6,082 nt of DNA from CAXQZM01 sp964228455 (GCA_964228455.1 CAXQZM010000022.1:1-6082); one strand, 5' to 3'. Positions 1-6,082 are shown, numbered from the stretch's first letter. Made by a program: numbers and translations. The notes: a model not told the origin generated them from the letters alone.

Positions 1-461
1 CGCTCAATGATGGGGAACATTATAGAGAGTCGGCAACCTATTCTCGAGGTAAGCAAGCAAAATTTAGCAATGTAATGGGGCACAAGCTTGGTCATAGCAT
101 CTGCTATGATATGCGATTTCCTCGTCTTTATCGTGACCTAGGCGCTGACCTTTTCTTGGTTCCTTCAGCATTTACCAAAACAACTGGAGAAGCGCATTGG
201 CATGCACTCTTAAAAGCTCGGGCCATTGAGAACGGGGCATTCGTTCTTGCTGCAGCGCAGACGGGAACTCATGACGTTTCCAGGCGCACGTTTGGGCACA
301 CATTAGCGATTGACCCTTGGGGTAAAATTCTGCTGGATATGGGAACTAAGCCTGGGGTAGGCATTGTTAGACTTGATTGGAACCAAATTGAAATTTGCCG
401 GTCGAAATTGCCCGCCATGGCCGCTGATCAGCCCTACGAAATGAACTCATCGAGCAAATAG
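1..461 (+). CDS. Carbon-nitrogen hydrolase (nitrilase superfamily, Nit1/deaminated-glutathione-amidase-like), 5' end missing
   Basis: The frame is open from the left edge (first full codon at position 3) to the TAG at 459-461, giving 152 visible residues. An ATG at 75 could be mistaken for the start, but conserved family sequence (DGEHYRESATYSRG) lies upstream of it, so the gene is cut by the window edge and is not short. The nucleophile is visible as Cys34 in SICYDMRFP (codon 102-104). Glu9 in YRES, 25 residues before it, fits the spacing of the second conserved Glu of the nitrilase Glu-Lys-Glu-Cys tetrad. The first Glu and the Lys lie outside the window. Further family blocks are HWHALLKARAIEN (residues 65-77) and GHTLAIDPWG (98-107). 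Members hydrolyse C-N amide bonds in the cytoplasm; the closest described role is repair of deaminated glutathione. The HWH variant recalls alphaproteobacterial members. The superfamily call is firm, the substrate is inferred. It probably shares an operon with the DUF1178 gene downstream. Confidence 0.93.
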   Translation, partial: LNDGEHYRESATYSRGKQAKFSNVMGHKLGHSICYDMRFPRLYRDLGADLFLVPSAFTKTTGEAHWHALLKARAIENGAFVLAAAQTGTHDVSRRTFGHTLAIDPWGKILLDMGTKPGVGIVRLDWNQIEICRSKLPAMAADQPYEMNSSSK

Positions 462-479
462 AAGATTCACATCAATCTT
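462..479 (+). terminator. Weak A/T-rich stem-loop after the amidase, possible but doubtful terminator
   Basis: AAGATT (462-467) and AATCTT (474-479) form a 6-bp stem with a 6-nt loop directly after the amidase stop. The stem has one G-C pair and the downstream TTGTTCT is only partly T-rich. It may be chance or slightly reduce read-through into the DUF1178 gene. Confidence 0.2.
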
Positions 480-542
480 GTTCTATCTACGTTAGAGTTC
501 TCCTCTTGATTTTAACTAACTAAGACTACACATTTCCCATCA

Positions 543-1001
543 ATGAAGAGCTTCTCACTAATTTGCCAAACAGGCCATGAGTTTGACTTAATGGTAAAGT
601 CTCTGGGGTCTCTTGAAGAGCAGCAACAACGAGGTTTGGTAACGTGCCCGTATTGCGACAGCAAGGAAGTAACCCGCGTGTTGTCGCGGCCTTCAGTCAA
701 GGGTGGCAAGAAACGTGGTCGTATTGAAAAAGAGGCAAATCTTCCAGTCGCGTCGCCGAAAGGACCTACGAAGTCAGAGCTGGAGAAAGCATATAAATTC
801 GTCTCTAAACTGCGCGCAAAAGTAGAAGCTTCGCACGAAAATGTCGGCGATAAGTTTGCTGATGAAGCGCGCGCAATGCATTACGGTGAAAAGGAAGAGC
901 GAGGGATATACGGTGAAGCATCGCCAAGAGAAGTTAAAGATCTCGTAGAGGAAGGAATTGAAGTTACACCTCTACCAGCTCTTCCAAAACACGACGCGTA
1001 G
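543..1001 (+). CDS. DUF1178 family protein, putative zinc-ribbon
   Basis: This 152-residue cytoplasmic protein has no signal peptide or membrane segment. The N-terminal domain (about residues 1-50) carries Cys8, His12, Cys35 and Cys38 in the arrangement ICQTGHEF ... LVTCPYCDS. This is the metal-binding-like signature I recognise for DUF1178 (in my recall MIxY-L-C--GH-F at the start and GLVTCPxC later). A charged middle (about 52-85, many Lys and Glu) links to the C-terminal conserved part, LRAKVEASHENVGDKFADEARAMHYGE followed by a region rich in Pro, Leu and Glu; this part also matches the family. ATG 543 is the only candidate start, because an in-frame stop lies at 513-515. No Shine-Dalgarno sequence is visible upstream. 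Function is unknown; zinc binding is inferred from the Cys/His pattern. The gene follows the amidase by 81 bp on the same strand, an arrangement I recall as common in Alphaproteobacteria, sometimes with a glutaredoxin gene before the amidase. Confidence 0.92.
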   Translation: MKSFSLICQTGHEFDLMVKSLGSLEEQQQRGLVTCPYCDSKEVTRVLSRPSVKGGKKRGRIEKEANLPVASPKGPTKSELEKAYKFVSKLRAKVEASHENVGDKFADEARAMHYGEKEERGIYGEASPREVKDLVEEGIEVTPLPALPKHDA

Positions 1002-1069
1002 GTTCTATCTTCATTCCCTAGATACTAATCAGCACTTGCACTGGCGCTTAAGTTTGTCAAAAGGGCGCT

Positions 1070-2035
1070 ATGGCTGACACACCTACAGGCGCAGAAGAGC
1101 TGACAGATCAAGCGGTTCATAACCAACATCCAAAAAAAGCTTTTTTTGAAGCGACCTATGGGGGAGTCTTATCATTCTGTCGCCGTCCATACACCCGGAA
1201 CTTACGTGATGTGGATGTTGCCGTTGTAGGCGTGCCTTGGGATGGAGCAGTTACTAACCGCCCAGGCGCTCGTCTGGGGCCAAGGGCTATCAGGCAAGCC
1301 AGCACGCAGCTCGCAGAACTAAAGTCTTTTGCCTTCGGCATTAATCCATTCCACCATCTGGGAGTAGTAGACTTTGGCGACATGGCGCTTAACCCACACG
1401 ATCCAACATCAATCGTCGATCAAATAACCGCTGGCATTGATCCAATTGTTAAGGCGGGCGTGATCCCACTAGCACTTGGCGGGGATCACTTTATTGCTTA
1501 CGCCTTATTAAAAGCTCAAGCCGAAAAACATGGTCCAGTTGCGCTAGTGCAATTTGATGCTCATGCGGATACTTGGGATAGCGCGGGACCTCTTGATCAT
1601 GGCACTATGTTCAAGAGAGCGGTTAATGAAGGGCTTGTAGACGTCAACCGGTCTATCCAGGTAGGTATTCGCACTCACACTGATAATTCCCTTGAAATCG
1701 AGCAAATAACAGCGCCTGAATGCCACGATCTAGGCCCTGGCGAGATAACAAAACGTATCGTAAACAGATCAGGAGCCGGTCCTGCCTACTTGAGCTTTGA
1801 CATAGACTGTCTAGATCCCGCGTTTGCGCCTGGCACAGGTACCCCGGTATGTGGGGGTCTAACAACTTGGCAAGCGCTTGAGATCATAAGAGGGATTAAA
1901 GAACTTTCTTTTGTCGCAATGGATCTCGTTGAAGTGTCTCCTCCATTCGATACAAGTGAAATTTCAGCCCTAGCAGCTGCCTCAATTGCTTATGATTGGC
2001 TTGCGGGGCTAGCGGTTGGTCGATCTAAAAAATGA
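1070..2035 (+). CDS. speB: Agmatinase-type ureohydrolase (arginase/agmatinase family)
   Basis: This 321-residue cytoplasmic enzyme should hydrolyse a guanidino group to an amine plus urea; for agmatine the product is putrescine. All dinuclear-manganese ligands of the family are present: His140 in GGDH, Asp163, His165 and Asp167 in DAHADTWD, and Asp244 and Asp246 in SFDIDCLDP. Glu288 in VEVSP and His177 in DHGTMF match further active-site positions. DHGTMF, SIQVGIRT, DIDCLDPAFAPGTGTPV and SEISALAAA resemble Escherichia coli SpeB as I remember it, and the length is close to that protein (about 306). The N-terminal 25 or so residues are a variable extension. ATG 1070 has an AAGGG at 1061-1065 as a modest ribosome-binding site. 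Its stop overlaps the synthetase start as ATGA. 4-guanidinobutyrase, 3-guanidinopropionase or guanidine hydrolase relatives remain possible, since they share the ligands. No arginine decarboxylase, permease or nickel chaperone gene is in view to decide. Family is near certain; agmatine as substrate is likely but not proven. Confidence 0.9.
   Translation: MADTPTGAEELTDQAVHNQHPKKAFFEATYGGVLSFCRRPYTRNLRDVDVAVVGVPWDGAVTNRPGARLGPRAIRQASTQLAELKSFAFGINPFHHLGVVDFGDMALNPHDPTSIVDQITAGIDPIVKAGVIPLALGGDHFIAYALLKAQAEKHGPVALVQFDAHADTWDSAGPLDHGTMFKRAVNEGLVDVNRSIQVGIRTHTDNSLEIEQITAPECHDLGPGEITKRIVNRSGAGPAYLSFDIDCLDPAFAPGTGTPVCGGLTTWQALEIIRGIKELSFVAMDLVEVSPPFDTSEISALAAASIAYDWLAGLAVGRSKK
1131..1148. repeat. 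18-bp perfect palindrome with A7 and T7 tracts, inside the ureohydrolase gene
   Basis: The sequence CAAAAAAAGCTTTTTTTG reads the same on both strands. It spans codons 21-27 (Pro-Lys-Lys-Ala-Phe-Phe-Glu) near the start of the ureohydrolase. Symmetry stops at 1130/1149. The two seven-base homopolymer runs are possible slippage points. It could be simple coding coincidence, since Lys-Lys and Phe-Phe with AAA and TTT codons produce it. Confidence 0.9.
2032..2035 (+). promoter_or_regulatory. ATGA stop/start overlap, translational coupling site
   Basis: The ureohydrolase TGA (2033-2035) and the synthetase ATG (2032-2034) share an ATGA. The sequence before it (gatctaaaaa) is A-rich but has no good Shine-Dalgarno match. 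This suggests that synthetase translation depends on ribosomes terminating on the ureohydrolase message and that both proteins are made from one mRNA. The overlap is read directly; coupling is inferred. Confidence 0.75.
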
Positions 2036-3945
2036 CACAGCTGTGGGCGCCCTCTCAAGAGCGGGCCAATAATTCCAATCTGCAGAGGTTCCAGGACTTC
2101 CTGGCTAAAAGAGGCCGTGTGACCGCTAACTATGAAGAGCTCCACACATTTTCCATCAATGATCAAGAAAGCTTCTACGAAGCTTTCTGGGATTTTGCAC
2201 AAATTAAAGGCCAGAAAGGGAACCAAATATATCTCAACGAGGGGCATATGCGAGAAGCGAAGTACTTCCCGACTGGGACGCTTTCATACGCAGAAAATCT
2301 TCTTTTCCCCACGAGCCAGAAAGCCGCAACTGCACTTCTTCTAGATCGAGAAAAAGGAGAGCCAGAGGAAATGAGCTGGACAGATTTGCGGGAGTTAGTT
2401 GCCCGCTATCAAGCTCTTTTCATAAAAGTGGGCATCAAATTGGGAGATAGAATAGCAGCAATGGTGCCTAATGGTGCTGATGCTATTGCTATCCTTGCAG
2501 CAGCGAATGGTTTAGGAGCCATCACTGCAACCTGCTCCCCGGACTTTGGCTTGGAAGGTGCGCTTGATAGGTTCGGTCAAATCAAACCAAAAATTTTTAT
2601 CTCCGCAAAATCATATATTTATGCGGGTCAAAAAGTTGAAATTCAAAGCAAGGCACGGGCCTTGGCGAAAAGGCTTGAAAACCTTAAATTACATTTTGAG
2701 TTTGATTTTGTTAATAGCCAACCCAGAGATCTTCCAAAGTCAGGTGAACTAGTTCTTAAACAACTTCCGTTTGATCACCCGCTTTACATCTTATTTTCCA
2801 GTGGAACTACGGGAAAGCCCAAATGCATCGTCCATCGTCAGGGCGGCGCGCTGGTTAAGCACTTACTTGAGCATATTTTGCATTGTGACTCTAAGGCCGG
2901 CGATCGCACCTTTTTCTTCACTACTTGTGGTTGGATGATGTGGAATTGGTTAGTGTCTGGATTAGCAAATAGCCAAACTCTCCAACTCTACGATGGATCT
3001 CCTTTTCATCCTCGGCCCAAGATTCTCTGGGATTTAGTCGATCGTAATAGGCTCAATTTTTTTGGATGCGGAGCAAAATACATTGATGCGATGTCAAAGT
3101 CTTCGTACGTCCCAATTGAAAAAGCAAACTTAACGAGCTTACAAACCATAGCGACTACGGGGTCGCCACTGATCCATGAGTCTTTTGATTACGTCTATGA
3201 AAAGATTAAGCGAAATGTATGTTTAAGTTCAATTTCTGGTGGGACAGATATTATTGGATGTTTCGTGGGGGGACAACCAAACTCGCCTGTATACCGAGGA
3301 GAAATCCAAGGACCGATTCTGGGAATGGATGTCAGAATTTTTGATTCGACCGGAAAGAAAACTAAAGTTGGCGAACAGGGCGAACTCGTTTGTGCCTCGC
3401 CATTTCCTTCAATGCCGTTAAATTTCTGGAACGATGTTGATGACAAGAAATACTTGGGGGCTTATTTCGAGGAATTTGAAAACGTTTGGCATCATGGCGA
3501 CTATATCGAATTGACTAGTAATGGAGGCTATATAATTCACGGAAGATCTGATGCCACTTTGAACCCAGGGGGAGTGCGCATAGGAACTGCTGAAATCTAC
3601 CGTCAGGTTGAACCTCTAAAAGAAATTGAGGAAGCGGTAGTTGTTGGCCAACCCAAGGCCGGGGACGTTCGTGTTGTACTATTCTTGAAGATGAGCAATG
3701 GATATAAATTAACACCCGAATTAATCGCGTTAATTAAGTCTCGCATAAAAGAAAACGCGTCACCGCGCCACGTGCCGACTATAGTTGCCGAAGTAGCAGA
3801 TATTCCAAAAACAAGGAGCGGAAAAATCTCAGAGCTCGCAGTTCGAGACGTTATCTCAGGCATTGAAATAAAAAATGCTGGTGCTTTAGCGAATGCAGAA
3901 TCTCTGGCACTATTCGTACCAGCTTTAAACGCTGCTCAGATCTAG
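2032..3945 (+). CDS. Acetoacetyl-CoA synthetase (acetoacetate-CoA ligase)
   Basis: This 637-residue cytoplasmic enzyme of the ANL adenylating superfamily activates acetoacetate with ATP and CoA to acetoacetyl-CoA, for ketone-body or polyhydroxybutyrate-derived acetoacetate use. The start LWAPSQERANNSNLQRF is characteristic of acetoacetyl-CoA synthetases rather than acetyl-CoA synthetases. An ACAS-like N-terminal domain covers about residues 35-92. The AMP-binding domain follows, with P-loop SSGTTGKPK at 256-264, TTCGWMMWNWL at 297-307, SGGTDIIGCF at 402-411, HHGDY at 487-491 and HGRSDATLNPGGVRIGTAEIY at 503-523. The C-terminal domain carries the adenylation Lys598 in TRSGKIS. Length is close to the usual 650 or so and no motif is missing. 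The start overlaps the upstream ureohydrolase stop by 4 nt with only a weak purine run before it, so re-initiation by coupled ribosomes is likely. A perfect 10-bp hairpin lies within codons 45-53. Names in use include aacS and acsA; I leave the symbol blank. Confidence 0.95.
   Translation: MTQLWAPSQERANNSNLQRFQDFLAKRGRVTANYEELHTFSINDQESFYEAFWDFAQIKGQKGNQIYLNEGHMREAKYFPTGTLSYAENLLFPTSQKAATALLLDREKGEPEEMSWTDLRELVARYQALFIKVGIKLGDRIAAMVPNGADAIAILAAANGLGAITATCSPDFGLEGALDRFGQIKPKIFISAKSYIYAGQKVEIQSKARALAKRLENLKLHFEFDFVNSQPRDLPKSGELVLKQLPFDHPLYILFSSGTTGKPKCIVHRQGGALVKHLLEHILHCDSKAGDRTFFFTTCGWMMWNWLVSGLANSQTLQLYDGSPFHPRPKILWDLVDRNRLNFFGCGAKYIDAMSKSSYVPIEKANLTSLQTIATTGSPLIHESFDYVYEKIKRNVCLSSISGGTDIIGCFVGGQPNSPVYRGEIQGPILGMDVRIFDSTGKKTKVGEQGELVCASPFPSMPLNFWNDVDDKKYLGAYFEEFENVWHHGDYIELTSNGGYIIHGRSDATLNPGGVRIGTAEIYRQVEPLKEIEEAVVVGQPKAGDVRVVLFLKMSNGYKLTPELIALIKSRIKENASPRHVPTIVAEVADIPKTRSGKISELAVRDVISGIEIKNAGALANAESLALFVPALNAAQI
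2166..2188. repeat. Perfect 10-bp inverted repeat with a 3-nt loop, inside the synthetase gene
   Basis: AGAAAGCTTC (2166-2175) and GAAGCTTTCT (2179-2188) are exact reverse complements separated by TAC. The mRNA could fold a 10-bp stem about 135 nt into the synthetase gene, over codons for Gln-Glu-Ser-Phe-Tyr-Glu-Ala-Phe-Trp. The following bases (GGGATTTTGC) are not a clean U-tract, so it is not a typical terminator. A role is speculative; the structure itself is read directly. Confidence 0.9.
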
Positions 3946-3981
3946 AACAGTTTCCACTTCAAGCCTCAGAGTATATTTCCC
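3946..3981. other. 36-bp convergent intergenic junction
   Basis: This is all that separates the stop of the rightward synthetase (TAG 3943-3945) from the stop of the leftward oxidoreductase (TAG on the minus strand, 3982-3984). I see no GC-rich stem with a T-run on either strand, so no intrinsic terminator can be called. The 7-mer CTAGAAC occurs at 3942-3948 and again at 3982-3988, spanning both stops. Because CTAG is its own complement, each stop sits in a CTAG; this is probably chance. Confidence 0.6.
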
Positions 3982-5103
3982 CTAGAACTTAACCCATGCT
4001 CCATCTTGATATGCAGAATCAACACAATTTGAGATGAATTCAAGCCCCTCAATTCCTGCTCTTATGTCAGGCAGTAACGGTTGATCTTCACCTCGGATAA
4101 GCCCCGCAACTTCGGTGTAAATTGTTGCAAACGCCTCTAAGTAACCTTCAGGATGTCCCCCCGGTATCCGGGAGACCGCATTCGCCATTATCCCAGCACC
4201 CGCACCGGCGCGCCTTACAATCCTTGGTGCCTCTCCAAGTTTCGCAAACAAGAGTTGATTGGCGCTAGATTGATGCCACTCGATTGACCCTTGGCTACCG
4301 GATATTCGCAAACGAATTTCATTTTCATAGCCAGGCATCACTTGGCTGGCAAGCAGCACGCCACGGAGCTGTTCCTCAAAGTCAATGATGATATGGGCAT
4401 TATCATCCAAAACCCTGCCGGGTATGAATGAATGTAGATGAGCAGAAAGCCTATTCGCCTTCTTTTGGGCCACAAATCGAGCCAAGTTGTATGCGTGTGT
4501 ACCAATGTCACCGATAGCCCCACCAGCACCAGATTTAACTGGATCTGTCCGCCAGCTTGCTTGCTTTTGCCCAAATGACTCAAGAGGCTCTGCTAACCAG
4601 TCTTGAATATATTCAATATGAATAATTCGCAAATCGCCCAGCTCTCCTGCCTCAACCATCTCACGAGCATGCCTAATCATCGGATAGGCAGTATAATTGT
4701 GAGTTAGTATGATTGGGGTTTTAGTCTGCTCCACAAGCGTGGCCAAAGTATTTGCATCCTCTAACGTAGTGGTAAGCGGTTTGTCACAAATAACAGGAAT
4801 ACCGCGCTCCAGGAAAGCTTTTGCTGGACCAAAATGCGCATGATTAGGAGTAACTATCGAAACAGCGTCAATCCTGTCATCACGAGCGGCTTCCGATCGG
4901 GCCATAGAGTCAAAGTCAGTGTAGATGCGGTCATTATCCAAGCCTAACTCTGTCCCAGATGCCAATGCGCGTTCGGGAGTAGATGATAGTGCGCCAGCTA
5001 CAAACTCCCAATGCCCATCCAACCTCGCAGCCATGCGATGGACAGTTCCAATAAAGGCATCCTGCCCTCCACCAACCATTCCTAGTTTTAGCTTTTTGGG
5101 CAT
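3982..5103 (-). CDS. Gfo/Idh/MocA family NAD(P)-dependent oxidoreductase
   Basis: This 373-residue cytoplasmic dehydrogenase is predicted to oxidise or reduce a sugar, inositol or related polyol with NAD(P). The N-terminal Rossmann fold starts with KLGMVGGGQDAFIG (residues 6-19), carrying the glycine-rich nucleotide loop at 11-13. TPNHAH (85-90) follows, then CDKPL (106-110), a variant of the family's EKP motif that retains the key Lys108. The C-terminal substrate domain has GAIGDIGTHAYNL (195-207), where Asp199 and His203 match the DxxxH catalytic pair of inositol dehydrogenase-type enzymes. Length is typical. ATG 5103 overlaps the upstream TIM-barrel stop as TGATG, with no clear Shine-Dalgarno sequence, which suggests coupled translation and a common pathway. 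The exact substrate cannot be read from sequence; inositol, 3-keto-sugar, levoglucosan or glycoside pathways use similar pairs. The family call is firm. Confidence 0.93.
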   Translation of the reverse strand: MPKKLKLGMVGGGQDAFIGTVHRMAARLDGHWEFVAGALSSTPERALASGTELGLDNDRIYTDFDSMARSEAARDDRIDAVSIVTPNHAHFGPAKAFLERGIPVICDKPLTTTLEDANTLATLVEQTKTPIILTHNYTAYPMIRHAREMVEAGELGDLRIIHIEYIQDWLAEPLESFGQKQASWRTDPVKSGAGGAIGDIGTHAYNLARFVAQKKANRLSAHLHSFIPGRVLDDNAHIIIDFEEQLRGVLLASQVMPGYENEIRLRISGSQGSIEWHQSSANQLLFAKLGEAPRIVRRAGAGAGIMANAVSRIPGGHPEGYLEAFATIYTEVAGLIRGEDQPLLPDIRAGIEGLEFISNCVDSAYQDGAWVKF

Positions 5104-5105
5104 CA
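5101..5105 (-). promoter_or_regulatory. TGATG stop/start overlap, translational coupling site
   Basis: On the minus strand the TIM-barrel TGA (5105-5103) and the oxidoreductase ATG (5103-5101) share one base. The upstream stretch (gctaggccttagc) has no good Shine-Dalgarno match, so re-initiation is the likely way the oxidoreductase is translated. The overlap is seen; coupling is inferred. Confidence 0.75.
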
Positions 5106-6082
5106 GCTAAGGCCTAGCATTGCTCTAATAGAAGATTTATCGACACCCGTATCGGCAAAGTCATCAAAAGCTTTCTCGGTGACCCGAATGATATGATCAC
5201 GAATAAATGGCGCACCTTCAGCAGCCCCATCTTCTGGGTGTTTCAAGCAGCATTCCCATTCAAGAACAGCCCACGAGTCAAAGTTATACTGTGCCAAACG
5301 TGAAAAAATTGCGCTAAAGTTCACTTGGCCGTCACCTAAAGATCTGAAACGGCCAGCCCTATCCTTCCAGCTTTGATAACCAGAATAGACCCCCTGACGA
5401 CCAGTTGGATTAAATTCAGCATCCTTTACGTGAAATGCTTTTATTCGGTCGTGGTAGATATCTATAAAGGACAAATAATCTAACTGCTGAAGCAAAAAGT
5501 GGCTTGGGTCATAATTTATCGCACATCGAGGGTGATTATTTACTCGCTCGAAGAGCATTTCAAAGGTTGTCCCGTCAAAAAGATCTTCCCCAGGATGCAG
5601 CTCAAAAGCCACATCAACCCCCACCTCATCGTGGGCATTAAATATCGGCTCCCAACGTCGTGCTAACTCTTCAAATGCCTCTTCAAGAAGACCAGGTGGT
5701 CTTTGTGGCCATGGGTATAAGTATGGGAAAGCCAGAGATCCAGAGAAGGATACATTTGCCTTAAGCCCAAAATTTGCGCTAGCCTTAGCCGCTAACTTTA
5801 ACTGATCCGTGGCCCACTGTGACTGCAGAAGCGGATCTCCTCGGACCTTAGCGGGCGCAAAACCGTCAAACTGCGGCGCATAGGCCGGATGGACTGCTAC
5901 TAGTTGACCTTGAAGGTGTGTCGACAGCTCAGTTATTTCCACACCTCTTTCAAGGCATATACCTCGGATCTCGTCACAGTAAGTCTTGCTTTCTGCTGCT
6001 GTTTCTAAATCAAGATAGTTTGGGTTGATTGTAGGTAATTGAATTCCTTTATATCCTAAATCACCCGCCCACTTAGCTATAC
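5103..6082 (-). CDS. Sugar phosphate isomerase/epimerase-like TIM-barrel protein (xylose-isomerase-like), 5' end missing
   Basis: Read on the minus strand, the frame is open from the right edge (first full codon 6078-6080) to the TGA at 5103-5105, giving 325 visible residues. A GTG at 5942 gives a 279-residue frame but is internal. The 46 residues before it (IAKWAGDLGYKGIQLP, then LDLETAAESKTYCDE) are the first strand and helix of the barrel, so the true start is off-window, probably some 20 residues further. Candidate metal and catalytic residues appear in family order: Glu160 in ELHPGED, Asp191 in NYDPSHF, His217 in FHVKDAEF, and Glu274 or Glu276 in VLEWE. The first three spacings resemble D-tagatose 3-epimerase, but about 20 extra residues (VYSGYQSWKDRAGRFRSLGD) precede the last Glu. 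Members isomerise, epimerise or dehydrate sugars and inositols. It lies immediately upstream of, and overlaps by 1 nt, the Gfo/Idh/MocA oxidoreductase, so both likely serve one carbohydrate pathway. Substrate unknown. Confidence 0.93.
   Translation of the reverse strand, partial: IAKWAGDLGYKGIQLPTINPNYLDLETAAESKTYCDEIRGICLERGVEITELSTHLQGQLVAVHPAYAPQFDGFAPAKVRGDPLLQSQWATDQLKLAAKASANFGLKANVSFSGSLAFPYLYPWPQRPPGLLEEAFEELARRWEPIFNAHDEVGVDVAFELHPGEDLFDGTTFEMLFERVNNHPRCAINYDPSHFLLQQLDYLSFIDIYHDRIKAFHVKDAEFNPTGRQGVYSGYQSWKDRAGRFRSLGDGQVNFSAIFSRLAQYNFDSWAVLEWECCLKHPEDGAAEGAPFIRDHIIRVTEKAFDDFADTGVDKSSIRAMLGLS

Noticed and set aside
75..77. ATG 75 as the start of the left-edge amidase
   Set aside because: The frame is open to the window edge and the residues before it (YRESATY block with the conserved Glu) belong to the family.
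506..534. Possible promoter before DUF1178 (TTGATT, 17 bp, CACATT)
   Set aside because: The -10 match is only 3 of 6 bases, in an A/T-rich gap where such matches are expected.
512..709. Minus-strand open frame over the start of the DUF1178 gene
   Set aside because: It lies opposite a well-supported gene, has no recognisable motif and no ribosome-binding site; it is a shadow frame.
1002..1069. Possible promoter or regulatory element before the ureohydrolase (TTGCAC at 1036-1041, ACTAAT at 1024-1029, GGCGCT twice)
   Set aside because: No pair of boxes has good spacing and the repeated hexamer is too short. A promoter may exist here but cannot be shown.
3719..3735. AATTAA/TTAATT inverted repeat near the end of the synthetase gene
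   Set aside because: It is a 6-bp all-A/T stem in coding sequence, not stable enough to call.
3603..3863. Minus-strand open frame (86 codons) inside the synthetase gene, the longest of several there
   Set aside because: It overlaps conserved C-terminal synthetase sequence and encodes a low-complexity Ser/Thr-rich string with no family likeness.
1..6082. Mobile element, CRISPR array, tRNA, toxin-antitoxin, defence or retroelement system
   Set aside because: No transposase, spaced repeats, cloverleaf, reverse transcriptase or defence domain is present; all long frames are ordinary metabolic genes.

Overview
The window looks like an ordinary metabolic stretch of an alphaproteobacterial chromosome. 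Spot counts put GC at roughly the mid-40s percent, and genes are tightly packed. The main phylogenetic clue is a nitrilase-superfamily amidase followed by a DUF1178 zinc-ribbon protein, a pair I associate with Alphaproteobacteria. The amidase also has an HWH variant of a motif that I recall from alphaproteobacterial members. The moderate GC and compact spacing would suit a marine planktonic lineage, but that is inference. There are six real genes, no RNA genes, no mobile element, no CRISPR array and no non-coding stretch over about 80 bp.

Positions 1-3945 are read rightward. The window opens inside a carbon-nitrogen hydrolase whose 5' end is off the left edge (1-461). An 81-bp gap leads to a DUF1178 protein (543-1001), and a 68-bp gap leads to an agmatinase-type ureohydrolase (1070-2035). 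The ureohydrolase overlaps the next gene by 4 nt (ATGA); that gene is a full-length acetoacetyl-CoA synthetase (2032-3945). The amidase and DUF1178 protein plausibly belong to glutathione or redox housekeeping. The ureohydrolase and synthetase look translationally coupled, joining guanidino/polyamine breakdown to acetoacetate activation.

Positions 3982-6082 are read leftward and converge on the synthetase across only 36 bp. In transcription order they are a xylose-isomerase-like TIM-barrel protein, whose 5' end is off the right edge, and a Gfo/Idh/MocA-type NAD(P)-dependent oxidoreductase. They overlap by 1 nt (TGATG) and look like part of a sugar or inositol catabolic operon of unknown substrate. 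The TIM-barrel gene is open to the window edge; a GTG at 5942 that could be taken for its start is internal.

I found no convincing undescribed system. The points most worth a second look are the two coupled gene pairs and two unusually perfect palindromes or hairpins inside coding sequence: 1131-1148 in the ureohydrolase gene and 2166-2188 in the synthetase gene.
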